Shown: positions 10,734 through 21,387 of the stretch, in pieces
Numbering within the stretch: the first letter of the stretch is position 1
Layout of the letters: each line of letters begins with the position of its first letter
NCBI GenBank assembly: GCA_006386115.1
Contig: VFIW01000075.1
Coordinates: forward strand, 124,001-188,000
DNA: 64,000 nt
DNA from: Globisporangium splendens
Taxonomy: Eukaryota; Oomycota; Peronosporomycetes; Pythiales; Pythiaceae
Direction of reading: 5' to 3'
Translations under genes and position numbers: made by a program
The notes under the pieces: generated by a model
Told to the model about the DNA's origin: nothing
Database searches by the model: none
The model's input: only the letters and a program-made list of their open reading frames with translations

Positions 10734-11277
10734 CGTTATGGGCTGATGGGCGCGGTTGGTGGGCGGATGCACGTGTTACAGAGCGCGCGAATGCGGGAAT
10801 GCGCCTTTGCGTGCATGCACCAAGGGCGGCACCAATTTCGTCGCTGTTGTTCTCGGTTTCGCGATAATCATTGATCACAGCATGGCATTAACCGTCACGC
10901 AGTGGTTGTCAAAGGCGGGTCTAGAGCGTAAACCCAAACATCCAGCTGTTGCCTCCGAGACGAATGGCATCTACTATAAAGAGGCAAATTGCCAACGCAA
11001 TTGTATTCAATCATCATACATAAACGGGTTGAGTTGGTTTGTGAAAGTGCTGTTGTGGGTCTCAAGTCGACAGCGTTTCACCGAATCTGTCACAGATTCT
11101 TTGGATAAAATACCGGTATCGGCACGGTACTCATACCGGTGTTTGACACGGTATGCAAGAACAAAGGATATGCGCGTTAACAGGTATATGCAACTACAGA
11201 GACCTCGTTCCCATCCACTTGCCTGTTTTCCTCATAAATAGCGATTATCCACACACACAAAGCGCCGCTTTGTCACG
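10734..11277. other. shared upstream region of the elicitin-like gene (minus) and CBP20 (plus)
   Basis: Divergent promoter region of about 540 bp with no supported gene. Contains repeated ACCGGTA/TACCGGT half-sites at 11110-11160. Confidence 0.4.
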
Positions 11278-12190
11278 ATGGCTGACTTGTACGCGGAGGT
11301 GATCGAGGAGGAGGAGCGCCTGACGCGCACGCAGCAGCGCAACTACTGGGATCGCAAGACGTTCTCGTCCTACGACGAGCAGCAGCGCGCGATGGCGCGC
11401 TCGACCACGCTCTACATCGGCAACCTGTCGTTCTTCACGACCGAAGTGCAGATCTACGAACTCTTTTCGCGCGTCGGCAACGTCAAGCGCGTCATCATGG
11501 GACTCGATCGCTTCAAGAAGACTCCGTGCGGCTTCTGTTTTGTCGAGTACGTCCTCTTTATATGCGTATATGTGTGTCTGTCCACATTGGCCGCCTTTGT
11601 GCCTACTTTGTATGGAGAAACATCTCTCATGCTACTCTTTAATTATCGTCTCTCTACATGTAGGTTCAGCACCCATGACGAAGCGGTCGCGTGCTCGAAT
11701 TTCATCAGCGAGACGAAATTGGATAACCGTGTGATCCGGTGCGAGATGGACGGCGGCTTCAAGGAAGGTCGCCAGTTTGGTCGCGGGCTCTCGGGCGGCC
11801 AGGTGCGCGACGACCGCCGCTCCAAGGACGAGTACGACCCGGGCCGTGGCGGCTACGGACACAGCGACGTCGCGGACGGCAGCCACTTCCGACGCACGAT
11901 GGCGCCGCGGAAACGCTCCCGAGATGACAGCATCTCGGCCGACGAACCGCCACGCAAGAACAACAGCGAGCGACGCTCGCCGACTGCAGAGCCACAGGTA
12001 CGAAGAAGAAGTTATGTGCGACGACAGATGAGCATGGTACGCAAATACTAATGTGTATGGATGACGATGTCTATATAAGCAGGAAGAAGAGAATCCGCGG
12101 TTCCGAGACCGTGAGACTGATGAGCAGCAGGAAGACGACGCGCCCGATGCGCCGATCGACGACGAGCAGCAGGGTAACGACGGTCAATAA
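11278..12190 (+). CDS. NCBP2: nuclear cap-binding protein subunit 2 (CBP20)
   Basis: Binds the m7G cap of nuclear RNA polymerase II transcripts together with CBP80 and takes part in splicing, export and RNA decay. Three exons: 11278-11546, 11664-11997 and 12083-12190, total 711 nt (236 residues). The first join gives [15 protein letters not shown], restoring RNP1 of the RRM; the second leads into an acidic tail ending EEQ-rich before TAA at 12188. Recognisable parts: [40 protein letters not shown] (RNP2), the RRM to about residue 120, then [20 protein letters not shown], the cap-contacting segment conserved in CBP20. An Arg/Asp/Glu-rich tail longer than in animals follows. Introns are 117 and 85 nt. 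Confidence 0.93.
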
Positions 12191-12696
12191 ACAAGCATGC
12201 GCATGTTCCTGCTGTTCGATAGAATGTCATGGCTGTGTGTGTGTTCTCGCGTCCAGCTCGCCATCATAGTCTCCATGCTTTGGGTTTGTTCTATTTTACC
12301 AACCTTATTAATACCTCTTGTATTGTGTGCAGACCAGAACACACAGCCGAAGACGAGAACTTCTTGAAGTAGCGTTCCGACAAATTCGTTGTGTCAATAT
12401 CGGGTTTTTTATTAGTAGTATCGATGCAATAGACAAGTAGACATGATGGCGTTCTCATGCATCTTATCTGACGTTCTGACTCTGGATCTTATGATTATCG
12501 TGCAAGAGGATCAGTCAAGCTACTATCCACGAAGGCAAGATACAGAAGATCGTAACCATAGCAACACGTGAAGGAGATTTGAAGATGCAGCTCTGGTACC
12601 AAGCTGCTTTGCGCGCTCGGCTCGAATGTACAAGAGCTCATTCCGCAATTTGACTACTTCAAGAAGACAGCCCAAGTGAAAGACCGACACTCCACG
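12191..12696. other. intergenic
   Basis: CBP20 3' region and upstream region of the Cys-rich secreted gene. No gene seen. Confidence 0.4.
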
Positions 12697-13453
12697 ATGG
12701 TGCGGCAATATACGCAGCAGCGCGCAGCACTCGTGCTCATGAACGTCGCTGCCGCATGGCTCGCTACGACGGAGGCTGCCACGTCCTGCAAGATGCTCTC
12801 GGATCACGACAGCACTCTCGCGACCGCGATCAAGGACATGACCAAGATACAAGACTCGACATTCAACGAGCTCCCATTGCAGCAAGTGTTTGGCGATTGC
12901 GATGCAGGCCATGATGTCCACGACGCTTTCGGAATGTCCCGATAAGATCTTCAATCAGCAATGGTTTCCGGAGAGTTTCACGAACCAATCGATGAAAGAC
13001 GTCGTGTGCCCTGTGTATCAAGACACAATCGTGCCGTGCATCATCGATGGGATCGTCGACATCGCCGTGCGCGCCATGAAGAACTCAGACGGCTGCTGCG
13101 ACCCGATGATCTCGATGCTCCAACAATGGTTTGGCAACGACATTCCAACTATGGTGGACAAGCTCCTGCAATACGCTGACAACCTCATCTGCTCAACCAA
13201 GACCACAAAGTCATCGAGTACGCCGCAGTACTGTGCTCTGGCGGTTGTGAATGCGTTCTCGCAAATGAACGTGGACATTGGTGCGCTCAACTTTGGTCAG
13301 ATCCCGAATTCGCAGGTCTGCGACGCCCTCGCTGGGAAAGCCTTCGTCAACACCGTCGGAGCCAAGATGCGCAGCCCCGTTGTAAATTATAGACACAAAG
13401 TGCGATTGCATCGTCCACACCAGTTGGACACCAAGGTGGACATTCGCACCTAA
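12697..13453 (+). CDS. Cys-rich secreted protein, frame-shifted (pseudogene or base-calling error)
   Basis: The ATG at 12697 opens a hydrophobic leader (ALVLMNVAAAWLATTEA) followed by a Cys-containing helical protein of unknown family. The frame breaks near 12888: reading to VFGDCDAG ends soon after, but dropping one T of the TTT at 12889-12891 continues directly into LAIAMQAMMSTTLSECPDKI and a further 180 codons with regular Cys (KDVVCPVYQDTIVPCIIDG, DGCCDPMISML, YCALAVVNAF, SQVCDALAGKAF). The C-terminus after about 13383 looks out of frame too: the +1 frame gives a Cys/Trp-containing end. The region between these breaks is clearly coding-like. It may be an elicitin-like or related secreted family; not recognised with confidence. 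It lies 2 kb from the elicitin-like gene. Confidence 0.55.
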
Positions 13454-13985
13454 TTGGGTCACATGTGTCCTAACTCAGGACACGCATCATCGAAAGACAC
13501 CTTGAACCCACACGCGCGAGCACGACACCAATATGAGCCGCTGCCATTTCAGCAGCTGCACAATACTGGCTATTCTACCGTCCCACCATTGTCCGCGTTC
13601 CATTTGTTTCCACATTTCACACGCAAGTTCGCTGGACGGACGGGTATCTGGACTCATGCCGAGAATGCGTTATGTCGGACTCCCACTGTCTCTGAAATTC
13701 ATTTCGACTGCAACGTCTGCTATGGCGGTGCGTGCTGCATCCTCCTTCGAGCTGCTGTACGCTCTTGACCTGTAAAGGTCCATGCATGTGTTGGTGCTGC
13801 GATTAACAACACGACCGACCTTGTGGTCAACAGCTTTACCCAAAGTGAGAGCTTGCGCCAGAACCCGGAGTAACTATCGCAGTGTCCATGTGGCAAAAAA
13901 GAAGAAGGTACAGCATTTTTGCGAACTGAGGGCGCGGCAGCGTCTCCGTTCTGGTTCCAAACCGGCGAGGAGGTCCACACGAGCA
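13454..13985. other. intergenic
   Basis: No supported gene; upstream region of the truncated bZIP-like copy. Confidence 0.35.
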
Positions 13986-14000
13986 GCTCATTTACCAGTT
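13986..14000 (+). promoter_or_regulatory. oomycete initiator-like element
   Basis: GCTCATTTACCAGTT resembles the oomycete initiator (Inr) consensus that begins GCTCATT and marks transcription start. It is 53 nt before the ATG at 14053. Related sequences occur at a similar distance before the two other copies of this gene family. Confidence 0.5.
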
Positions 14001-14052
14001 CGCCACGTTGAGCTCAAGTGAAACCCCCGCCAGAAAACTGCAACCTACAGTC

Positions 14053-14658
14053 ATGAGCCCAGTGATTGTCGACGTTTCCGATTGGGACCCAATCGATTTC
14101 TGGGTTGATACCGTGTGTCGCGACGACGAGCACGACATGCTCTTTGCGATCAAGTCAAAGGCGTCGCCGTCGACAATAAAACACGATCGCAAATTGCGCT
14201 GCTATCTAAAGGAGCCCGTGGTGCTGTGTGGGACGGAAGCAATGGCGTCGGGAGACCAAGCGGGCAGTTCGCTTGGTGGAGAAAGCGTGACTGTGCAGTT
14301 CGACGACGTGGTGGTGGTGGGCGATTCCAAGAGCTCGCAACACGCAACAAAAGCGTCAAGCAAGAGGACATCTGGGTCAGCAGCAACCAAACAACCACGA
14401 GCAAGCACGCAACGCTTTCCACGCAAACTACAATCCATGCGAAGCAGAGAGACCGAAACGAGCCAACGGCGTACTTCCACGTCGATCACGTTGTAGATGT
14501 TGTGCATACAGTGAGTGGAGTAAACGGAAACTAAATGAATATATACAATTACTAACGCATAATACGACTTGACATGCCTTTTCTGTGCAGGCAAAAAGGA
14601 AGAGAAGCACAACTGGCATCGTCAATTGAATGCCATCGACAAAGTACTAATAAAGGGG
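14053..14658 (+). pseudogene. truncated bZIP-like gene copy
   Basis: N-terminal part is clearly related to the intact copies at 16234 and 21339: VSDWDPIDFWVDTVCRDDEH matches their MEWDSIDLWIDTVCRDEDQD, and GGESVTVQFDDVVVV matches NEESVTIQLGNVVVV. The frame stops at a TAG near 14494 before any basic region. About 100 nt downstream, after a possible acceptor at 14590, KKEEKHNWHRQLNAIDKVL resembles the post-basic segment EDEHKWLAYEAQFRELLTHK of the intact copies, but I could not join the pieces in one frame. Best read as a decayed paralogue. The in-frame ATG at 14053 is used; upstream frame extension has no ATG. Confidence 0.6.
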
Positions 14659-16166
14659 ATTAGACTTCTATCGCAATGCAGTGGGATGGAGTGGCGGTTC
14701 GCATTGCGTTTCTTAGCGACAGCGATCTTGGAGTTGAAGTGAAGTTGCCCATCTGTCCATCTGTTGCAAGTCCCACAAGAGGGACAGGCGGTGTGGGGTC
14801 ATCCAGTAGCTGAAACCGTTTGATCAGATTGGTTCTGGTTTTCAAGAGTTGATTTGAAAATGATGTTGTCATTTAGCACAGCTGCCCGCATGGGACATGC
14901 GCTGGAGTTACTGAACTGAAGTAGTGTGCAGCACACTGTAGATATGAGTCTACCCACAAGCAGGCCGCTCATACGGAGAGCTTGCTGGCGTGACGTCGTG
15001 ATTCCTAACCAAACAAGGTATATAACAACAGAAAGATCTCAGGCGTCGTGCTTTGCTTCAATTGCAGCAGGTACTGACTTGTCCTCAAGTCGAGTTTTTC
15101 TGTTGCTCCCGTCAAATTGCCGACATTATTACAAGTTTTTAACTTTCGCGTACTCTCTGACACCAAAATGCGCTGTGTACCTTCTAGATACATAACGTGT
15201 GCAATCCGGGGTATCGTGTGGAGCTGTACACAAATCAAAGACAGTACTTGGGCATACCTGACTGATGACCGTCTCGTGTTCGTTCGCAAACCATTGCCGC
15301 TTATTCGTCGTGCACGTTCTACACTCTTGTTGGTAAGTTGCAAGTACAGCACACAAACAAGCATCACAGCGCACGCATGCAATGGGAGCAAGGTCCACAA
15401 CCGCAAATGTCTTTTCAGTTGTCGCCCAAGGCAGTTCGCCTCCATATTGTATTGCGCTAATCTGCACACGCCAGAATATTGCACACATTGAGCACAGATC
15501 CGATGTGTCCACTGCTAGTCTTGGCCATCGCAAACAACTCCGTGGAGAAAGACGCGGCCAACCGAGCGAGATACTGTACGCAGTTGCAATCAGACACAAT
15601 ATTGGTATCGGCGTTGTTTGCGTGAGTCGACGCCTGGCTGTCGGTAATCCCATTAATGAGAAGACATTCGTTTCTGATGTGTCTGATTGCTCCAATGAGC
15701 GCTTCTAACAACTGGCGCGTGCCATCACACAGTACCATTTTGAAGTCGGAGCTAGATCTCGTTGGTAGCGCACACAATCTTCTCTTGTGAGCGGCAGCAA
15801 TGCTGCATGCCCTCAGATGTCCATATCCGTGGATGCGTCCACTTCAATGAGGCGCACGAGACGGGCCACATCTGGTCTTTTTTGTGAATTCTAACCGACG
15901 AGGTCGGGCGGACAGTTCTACAGTGTGCTGTCCTCTGGTCAGGCAACAGACAGGACACAAACAGGTACCGAGTTGGTTGCCCCCAGATTTGTGTCAAGAA
16001 CGAGTCACCATGAGCATTTGTGTGTAGTGCAAGCTTTAGAATAAAACGAGATGCGATTGTTTCTTGCGGCATGGGGTTGCAAGTGAGGGTTGCGAATGAA
16101 AGCGGAGAGAGTGCTCCTCTTTCTTAATGGCAGTGCCGCTAAGCTGCTCGCTCTATTCGAACGTGC
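14659..16166. other. gene-poor spacer with decayed paralogous pieces
   Basis: No intact gene. On the minus strand, 15036-15104 encodes DLRTSQYLLQLKQST, matching plus-strand DLRNTQHLLQLKAST near 19300 and DLRNTQYLPKLKSST-like sequence near 21970. Minus-strand sequence near 15850-15890 (GACCAGATGTGGCCCGTCTC) matches plus-strand sequence near 21655. These look like old inverted copies of one degraded gene. A minus-strand frame of 188 codons (15129-15695) shows no domain. Confidence 0.4.
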
Positions 16167-16185
16167 TTATTGTCCAATTTACCAC
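16167..16185 (+). promoter_or_regulatory. initiator-like element of the plus-strand bZIP-like copy
   Basis: TTATTGTCCAATTTACCAC, about 50 nt before the ATG at 16234, aligns with the Inr-like elements at 13986 and 21369-21387. It is weaker in the GCTCATT half but keeps the AATTTACC half. Confidence 0.35.
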
Positions 16186-16233
16186 GTCGCAGAAAAGTGC
16201 ATCAACCAGCCAAAACAACTCCAAGCAAGTGCG

Positions 16234-17148
16234 ATGATATCCGCAGAAACGACGAGCGTAGAAGTCGTGAATGATATGGAGTGGGACTCGATTGACCTCT
16301 GGATCGACACTGTGTGTCGGGACGAGGACCAAGACATGCTCTTTGAGATCTCGTCCCCGTCGTCTCCATCGTTCTTCTCAGATGCACAAACTCGGAACAA
16401 AGACGAGGACCCACTTGCGGTGTGCTTTGTAGAAGAACCCCTTCTGATGGAGCTGAACGAAGTGATCACCTGGAACGATGATAACACAACGTCCGACAAG
16501 ATGGCACCCGCTGACCTTAATGAAGAAAGCGTGACGATCCAGTTGGGTAACGTCGTAGTTGTGAGCACCGACGCCATTCCAAGTCAAGACGCTCGAGCCG
16601 AAGATCTTCGACACCAGCCACCCCCACAGTCTGAGTCAAATAAACCGACACGGTCCCTGCGCTCGTCATTGACCAGAGCAGCAAAAGCTGTAGTTGTTAA
16701 GGCGACGACGATCAGTGCGACGCCAGCAACAAGAATGAAGCGCTCGCGTAAAGTGCAGCAAAGAGAACGTCCCGCCAAAGGCGATCTGCGCAAATCTAGA
16801 CAGCGGAGCTACGAGCAAAAGTACCGCGGGCGCCTTCGTGATCAGCGCTGCGAGGACGAACACAAGTGGCTTGCGTACGAAGCACAATTCCGCGAGTTAT
16901 TGACACACAAGACCGTACTGATCCAAGAAAGCAGAGAGAAGAACTCGATGCTCTCCAAGTATGTAAATGAGCTGCATGAGTATCGCTCGCTGCAGGGAGA
17001 GCGCGCGTATTTGATGTGTGTGGAGAAGTGGCGGCAAGCACTGGACATTTGGGGCGTCGAGACCAAGGCGAGTTGCGAAGTTCGTTACCAGATCAACGCG
17101 CTGCCACAACCGCAGCTGTACCCAGTGTTCTCAGGCTTTACGTGGTGA
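16234..17148 (+). CDS. bZIP-like transcription regulator, plus-strand copy of an inverted pair
   Basis: 304 residues from the ATG at 16234 (the frame is open further upstream, but the sister copy starts at the matching Met and the Inr-like element lies between). Acidic N-terminal half (WDSIDLWIDTVCRDEDQD, a run of Ser/Pro, acidic patches), then a basic region: MKRSRKVQQRERPAKGDLRK continuing into SRQRSYEQKYRGRLRDQR, followed by a helical Glu/Leu-containing segment (HKWLAYEAQFRELLTHKTVL) and a C-terminus ending YPVFSGFTW. This resembles oomycete bZIP-type proteins with non-canonical basic regions; a clean leucine heptad is not evident, so the DNA-binding role is inferred. From codon 15 (16276) to the stop it is almost identical to 20425-21297. 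Confidence 0.7.
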   Translation: MISAETTSVEVVNDMEWDSIDLWIDTVCRDEDQDMLFEISSPSSPSFFSDAQTRNKDEDPLAVCFVEEPLLMELNEVITWNDDNTTSDKMAPADLNEESVTIQLGNVVVVSTDAIPSQDARAEDLRHQPPPQSESNKPTRSLRSSLTRAAKAVVVKATTISATPATRMKRSRKVQQRERPAKGDLRKSRQRSYEQKYRGRLRDQRCEDEHKWLAYEAQFRELLTHKTVLIQESREKNSMLSKYVNELHEYRSLQGERAYLMCVEKWRQALDIWGVETKASCEVRYQINALPQPQLYPVFSGFTW

Positions 17149-17149
17149 T
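16276..17149 (+). repeat. near-identical inverted repeat, left arm (partner 20424-21297)
   Basis: About 874 bp inverted with respect to 20424-21297. Translations in the coding frame and in the shadow frames of both strands are the same apart from one Asn/Asp change (near 16456), and I found one silent C/T change (near 16298). Identity starts at the internal ATG and ends one base after the TGA; beyond that the flanks differ strongly. Confidence 0.9.
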
Positions 17150-20100
17150 GTAGACGCACTGCCTAGGTGTGAAGGACGAGGCTGCCCTGTGTTTGTTGTA
17201 AGATATCAGTAATCAGTGAGCGAACCCTCATTGTCGTGACTTCCGATCATTACTACTGTATCCGTGTATTGCAATTATAACGCGATGCGAACTACGCAGT
17301 TTTCACGCTTTGTTGCTTGGAATGGGTATACAACCCCGAACTTCCAGGCGTTCCCACAAATCGTAACCATCCAACGTGGCACAACGTTTCGAAAGAGAGC
17401 AGACTAAATGGCGTTGACTGCACATTTGTCGTGATGCTGACGCGACTATAATGACAAGCGTCTGGAAAATCCGATACGAGTGTTCGGTATGTCCTGTAAC
17501 GGTCACCCATCGTCCAGATTGCTCGATCTTGGAGTTGAAGTCCCTCCTTTCCTTCGAATCGCCTAATTTTCGGCAAAGAAACTGATATGGGGTCATCAAG
17601 CAGATTCACTGGAGAGTGGGGCAACCTCCATGACGCGTGTGTCATCAAAGCCCATATCCAGACACCGTATCCGCACGTGGCTCTTTGGATGGCGTGACAG
17701 CGAGATTCGTGGGCTCGACTAAGTGTGTTGTGGCTTCGGTCAGCAACCCCAGTCCGGTAGATCCAACGCCACGATACTCAAATGACCCGTAATCAATATC
17801 CAGCGACGATTAGCTATCCTGCATCAGGCACCACCGTTACGACCCACAACTCCACATCGATGCAGACATCGTTTGTGTGCGCCAACTCACATTTAGCGAC
17901 TCTGCAAACAACCCTGACGTTTGCACTGCAGTGAGTTGTTTGCTGACCCATGCCAGAGGGAAGTAGCCATGAGAATACAGCGATGGCAACAGCATCAGCA
18001 CGCGAATAATAGCAAACTAGGTACAATGGTGCGTATCCCGACATTGTTTCACGCACAGCGGCGTAAACTGGTAGGGGTTCCAGAAACGAAGAACACACCT
18101 GCAGCCCCCAGATGGTCTCGTTTCTGTCCATTCTCCCGTGATCATCACGCTTGTCTGAGTGCACTGTGCAGTGCCGCTTGATGACCCAGTTTTGCCTTCA
18201 ACATTGTACAAAAACGGGACAAATTGCGCGCAGACAGATCCAGAATCATGGGTACAATAAAAAGCCCGCCATGCAGTCATATCCGTTTAGAGATGGCCGT
18301 CGTAGCTGACACCGTCGAACCAAGCAGCCTGTAAAAGACAACCACCGCGTCCCCATACATATCACAGCAGCAGACATGCTCAGTGGTAAAACATTACGCT
18401 TGATTCATACTTGGAGAGTCAACAACCGAGTTGCGCTTCGATTTGCTTGCACAAAGAGCACGCTTCATAAAGGAATTCTCGCGTGTAGAATACAGCACCA
18501 TGGCGCAGGTTACCTTTTACTTTTATACGGCTTCTTCGTATTTGCTTGCAAGATCCACTCTTCCTCGTTCTCTCTCGTCCATCTGCTTCTCATAGTTGTA
18601 CTTGGAGACAGTCTGGTGCGCTCTGTATTGCTGCTTGTACTGCATCCATGAAGGTGTCCTTTCTGCGGTTGACCTCACTATGGTTTCACCGACAATGGCC
18701 AGATTTGCCTCGTCTCGTGTTGTTTCACGTACCAAAATTGTCCGACTTGGAAAGGTGCCATGCGGTATTGACTTCTCCCTGGACGAATTCTCGTATTCAC
18801 ATACCACTGTTGATGTTTCGATACGTTGCAAAAATCACGCTCAAGAAAGTGATGGCTTCTTCGTTTCTTGTCTAAAGCGTCTTGCAGACTCATGCTGGGG
18901 TCGTTCACTCCAATTCCAATATTGCGTCCCACAGCAAATGCGTGCACCACCATTGAATGCGAGTGTTTCCTTGAGGCTGCTCGCGAGTGGGCGGTATTTG
19001 TATTTACATTGCGAGTGGACGGTATTAATTTGATCCCCACCTTTAGAAACGAGAGAGTGGCGCCTGATGCGCACGCAAGAGGAGCCAAAGTTCTCATGTT
19101 GTTGAGACGCGTATACCAAGGAGACTGCAAGTCGACTTTAGGGTTTGAGCTGGGCTTAGACACCTGCCCATGAGAGAGAGAGATGTTCGTCTCACGACTA
19201 GTGTTCGAGCGCGGACGCTATGCGAACGCACAGATCCTCACACGTGCCTTCGTGGCTGCCAACAGAGATTGAGCACAACCCTGAGGTCTAGGAGATCGAC
19301 TTGAGGAACACTCAGCACCTACTGCAGTTGAAGGCAAGTACACGTGTACAATCCACCTATTTGCCTCTACCATTACTCTTAATAATCTCTGTCCGGTTAG
19401 GCATCGCCATGCTGCCCCAGAATGTCAGTACCGATGGCGATCTCCTCTTTACCCCACCGCAAGAAACAAAAAGACCTTCTCGTCCATACAACGTATCATC
19501 GAGTCAGGCATTTGACAGAACGAAGGACGTCCACACACCTCAACACCCGCGCAACAAAATCGCCGTCTTCACCCTTCAGTGTGAGTCGATCCCACTGTAG
19601 TGGATGTCTTCGAATGCATGAGAGCAAAAGCAACGGAGAAGTGGCGGCGTTCAGCGAACAGCTGGATTACAATCGCAACCAACTCCAGTCGGCAGACTCG
19701 GCTCGCTTTTGAGGTCAACCCAGCGGTCAGTTGAAGGGCTGCCTCTCAATTCGCTCGCGTCTCCACCACCTTCTGCTTGTGAGTATCAAGCAGAAGACGA
19801 CGGAGACTCCATATCACACTACGGCTGGCGACGTAGCTAGTAGAGCACTGTAATCATTGTGTGAGAACAACGATCCTACTGTACAGAGTTGATTGATGAG
19901 CCAGACTCGAGTTACTCGAGCGGTGCCAACTCTGTAGTGTATGAAAGCAAAGATGCGCTTGTAGCCCCCAGTTTATTTAGTCTCCTTCTTCCTACTTCTC
20001 GGCGTGTTCTCAGTGTTCACCGTTCTTCTCAGTGGAAGGTACAATACGCGCTACTAGCAAAGTGTCAAAAAAAAGGCAGCTCTGCTTTGCACTGAACCGA

Positions 20101-20423
20101 ATGATGGCTCCATTTCTGTTGTCTTCAACATTGGGCAAAAACAAGGCAAGGCGAGCAAATGGGATAAACTTCAACTGTATGGTAAAGAGCATGGGTACAG
20201 ATGCCCAGTCAGACTTACGGCACTGTTTGGAAGATCGTAATAGGAGCTAATACTACTCAGAAACCACAACAAGAACTCCCTAAGTGCCTTCACACAAATA
20301 TGCCAAGGGCGAATCAAACAGGCGAACCTGCATCAAGGACCGGGATATGTTGAGTCAACGACAAACAAACACAACTAACAACTTTAAGGTCACAAACCAG
20401 CTTCTCCTATGTACTATGCCGAT
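17150..20423. other. spacer between the inverted bZIP-like copies
   Basis: No intact gene. Minus-strand sequence at 17290-17650 (LLDDPISVSLPKIRRFEG) and at 14690-14870 (LLDDPTPPVPLVGLATDG) look like two copies of one degraded piece. Around 18690-19330 on the plus strand are a GGCCAGATTTGCCTCGTCTC segment and DLRNTQHLLQLKAST, each matching counterparts near 15.9/15.1 kb (inverted) and 21.65/21.97 kb. Longest frames (about 160 codons, 18678-19163 minus) have no domain I recognise. Confidence 0.4.
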
Positions 20424-21297
20424 ATCACCACGTAAAGCCTGAGAACACTGGGTACAGCTGCGGTTGTGGCAGCGCGTTGATCTGGTAACGAACTTCGCAA
20501 CTCGCCTTGGTCTCGACGCCCCAAATGTCCAGTGCTTGCCGCCACTTCTCCACACACATCAAATACGCGCGCTCTCCCTGCAGCGAGCGATACTCATGCA
20601 GCTCATTTACATACTTGGAGAGCATCGAGTTCTTCTCTCTGCTTTCTTGGATCAGTACGGTCTTGTGTGTCAATAACTCGCGGAATTGTGCTTCGTACGC
20701 AAGCCACTTGTGTTCGTCCTCGCAGCGCTGATCACGAAGGCGCCCGCGGTACTTTTGCTCGTAGCTCCGCTGTCTAGATTTGCGCAGATCGCCTTTGGCG
20801 GGACGTTCTCTTTGCTGCACTTTACGCGAGCGCTTCATTCTTGTTGCTGGCGTCGCACTGATCGTCGTCGCCTTAACAACTACAGCTTTTGCTGCTCTGG
20901 TCAATGACGAGCGCAGGGACCGTGTCGGTTTATTTGACTCAGACTGTGGGGGTGGCTGGTGTCGAAGATCTTCGGCTCGAGCGTCTTGACTTGGAATGGC
21001 GTCGGTGCTCACAACTACGACGTTACCCAACTGGATCGTCACGCTTTCTTCATTAAGGTCAGCGGGTGCCATCTTGTCGGACGTTGTGTTATCATCGTTC
21101 CAGGTGATCACTTCGTCCAGCTCCATCAGAAGGGGTTCTTCTACAAAGCACACCGCAAGTGGGTCCTCGTCTTTGTTCCGAGTTTGTGCATCTGAGAAGA
21201 ACGATGGAGACGACGGGGACGAGATCTCAAAGAGCATGTCTTGGTCCTCGTCCCGACACACAGTGTCGATCCAAAGGTCAATCGAGTCCCACTCCAT
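20424..21297 (-). repeat. near-identical inverted repeat, right arm (partner 16276-17149)
   Basis: See the left arm. Arm length is the same (873 nt of coding sequence plus one base); the loop between arms is about 3.3 kb. Confidence 0.9.
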
Positions 21298-21339
21298 AGC
21301 ATGTGCTTCTCCAGCGCTCACCACGTCGGCTGACAGCAT
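20425..21339 (-). CDS. bZIP-like transcription regulator, minus-strand copy of an inverted pair
   Basis: 304 residues from the ATG at 21339. The first 14 residues (MLSADVVSAGEAHA) differ from the plus-strand copy (MISAETTSVEVVND), while residues 15-304 are identical except Asp for Asn in MELDEVITW. The domain layout is therefore the same: acidic N-terminus, basic region around RKSRQRSYEQKYRGRLRDQR, helical segment, and C-terminus YPVFSGFTW. Upstream sequences are related but diverged (both share CATCAAC...AGCAAGTGC before the start), so promoters may differ in activity while the proteins are the same. Confidence 0.7.
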   Translation of the reverse strand: MLSADVVSAGEAHAMEWDSIDLWIDTVCRDEDQDMLFEISSPSSPSFFSDAQTRNKDEDPLAVCFVEEPLLMELDEVITWNDDNTTSDKMAPADLNEESVTIQLGNVVVVSTDAIPSQDARAEDLRHQPPPQSESNKPTRSLRSSLTRAAKAVVVKATTISATPATRMKRSRKVQQRERPAKGDLRKSRQRSYEQKYRGRLRDQRCEDEHKWLAYEAQFRELLTHKTVLIQESREKNSMLSKYVNELHEYRSLQGERAYLMCVEKWRQALDIWGVETKASCEVRYQINALPQPQLYPVFSGFTW

Positions 21340-21368
21340 TGCACTTGCTGTTGATGCGACTTCGATGT

Positions 21369-21387
21369 GGAAATTTAAACAATGAGC
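21369..21387 (-). promoter_or_regulatory. initiator-like element of the minus-strand bZIP-like copy
   Basis: On the minus strand reads GCTCATTGTTTAAATTTCC, a good match to the oomycete Inr pattern GCTCATT..., about 30 nt before the ATG at 21339. Confidence 0.5.

Noticed and set aside
15129..15695. 188-codon frame on minus strand
   Set aside because: No domain, no codon bias, and it crosses a region containing degraded repeat pieces; treated as chance or decayed.
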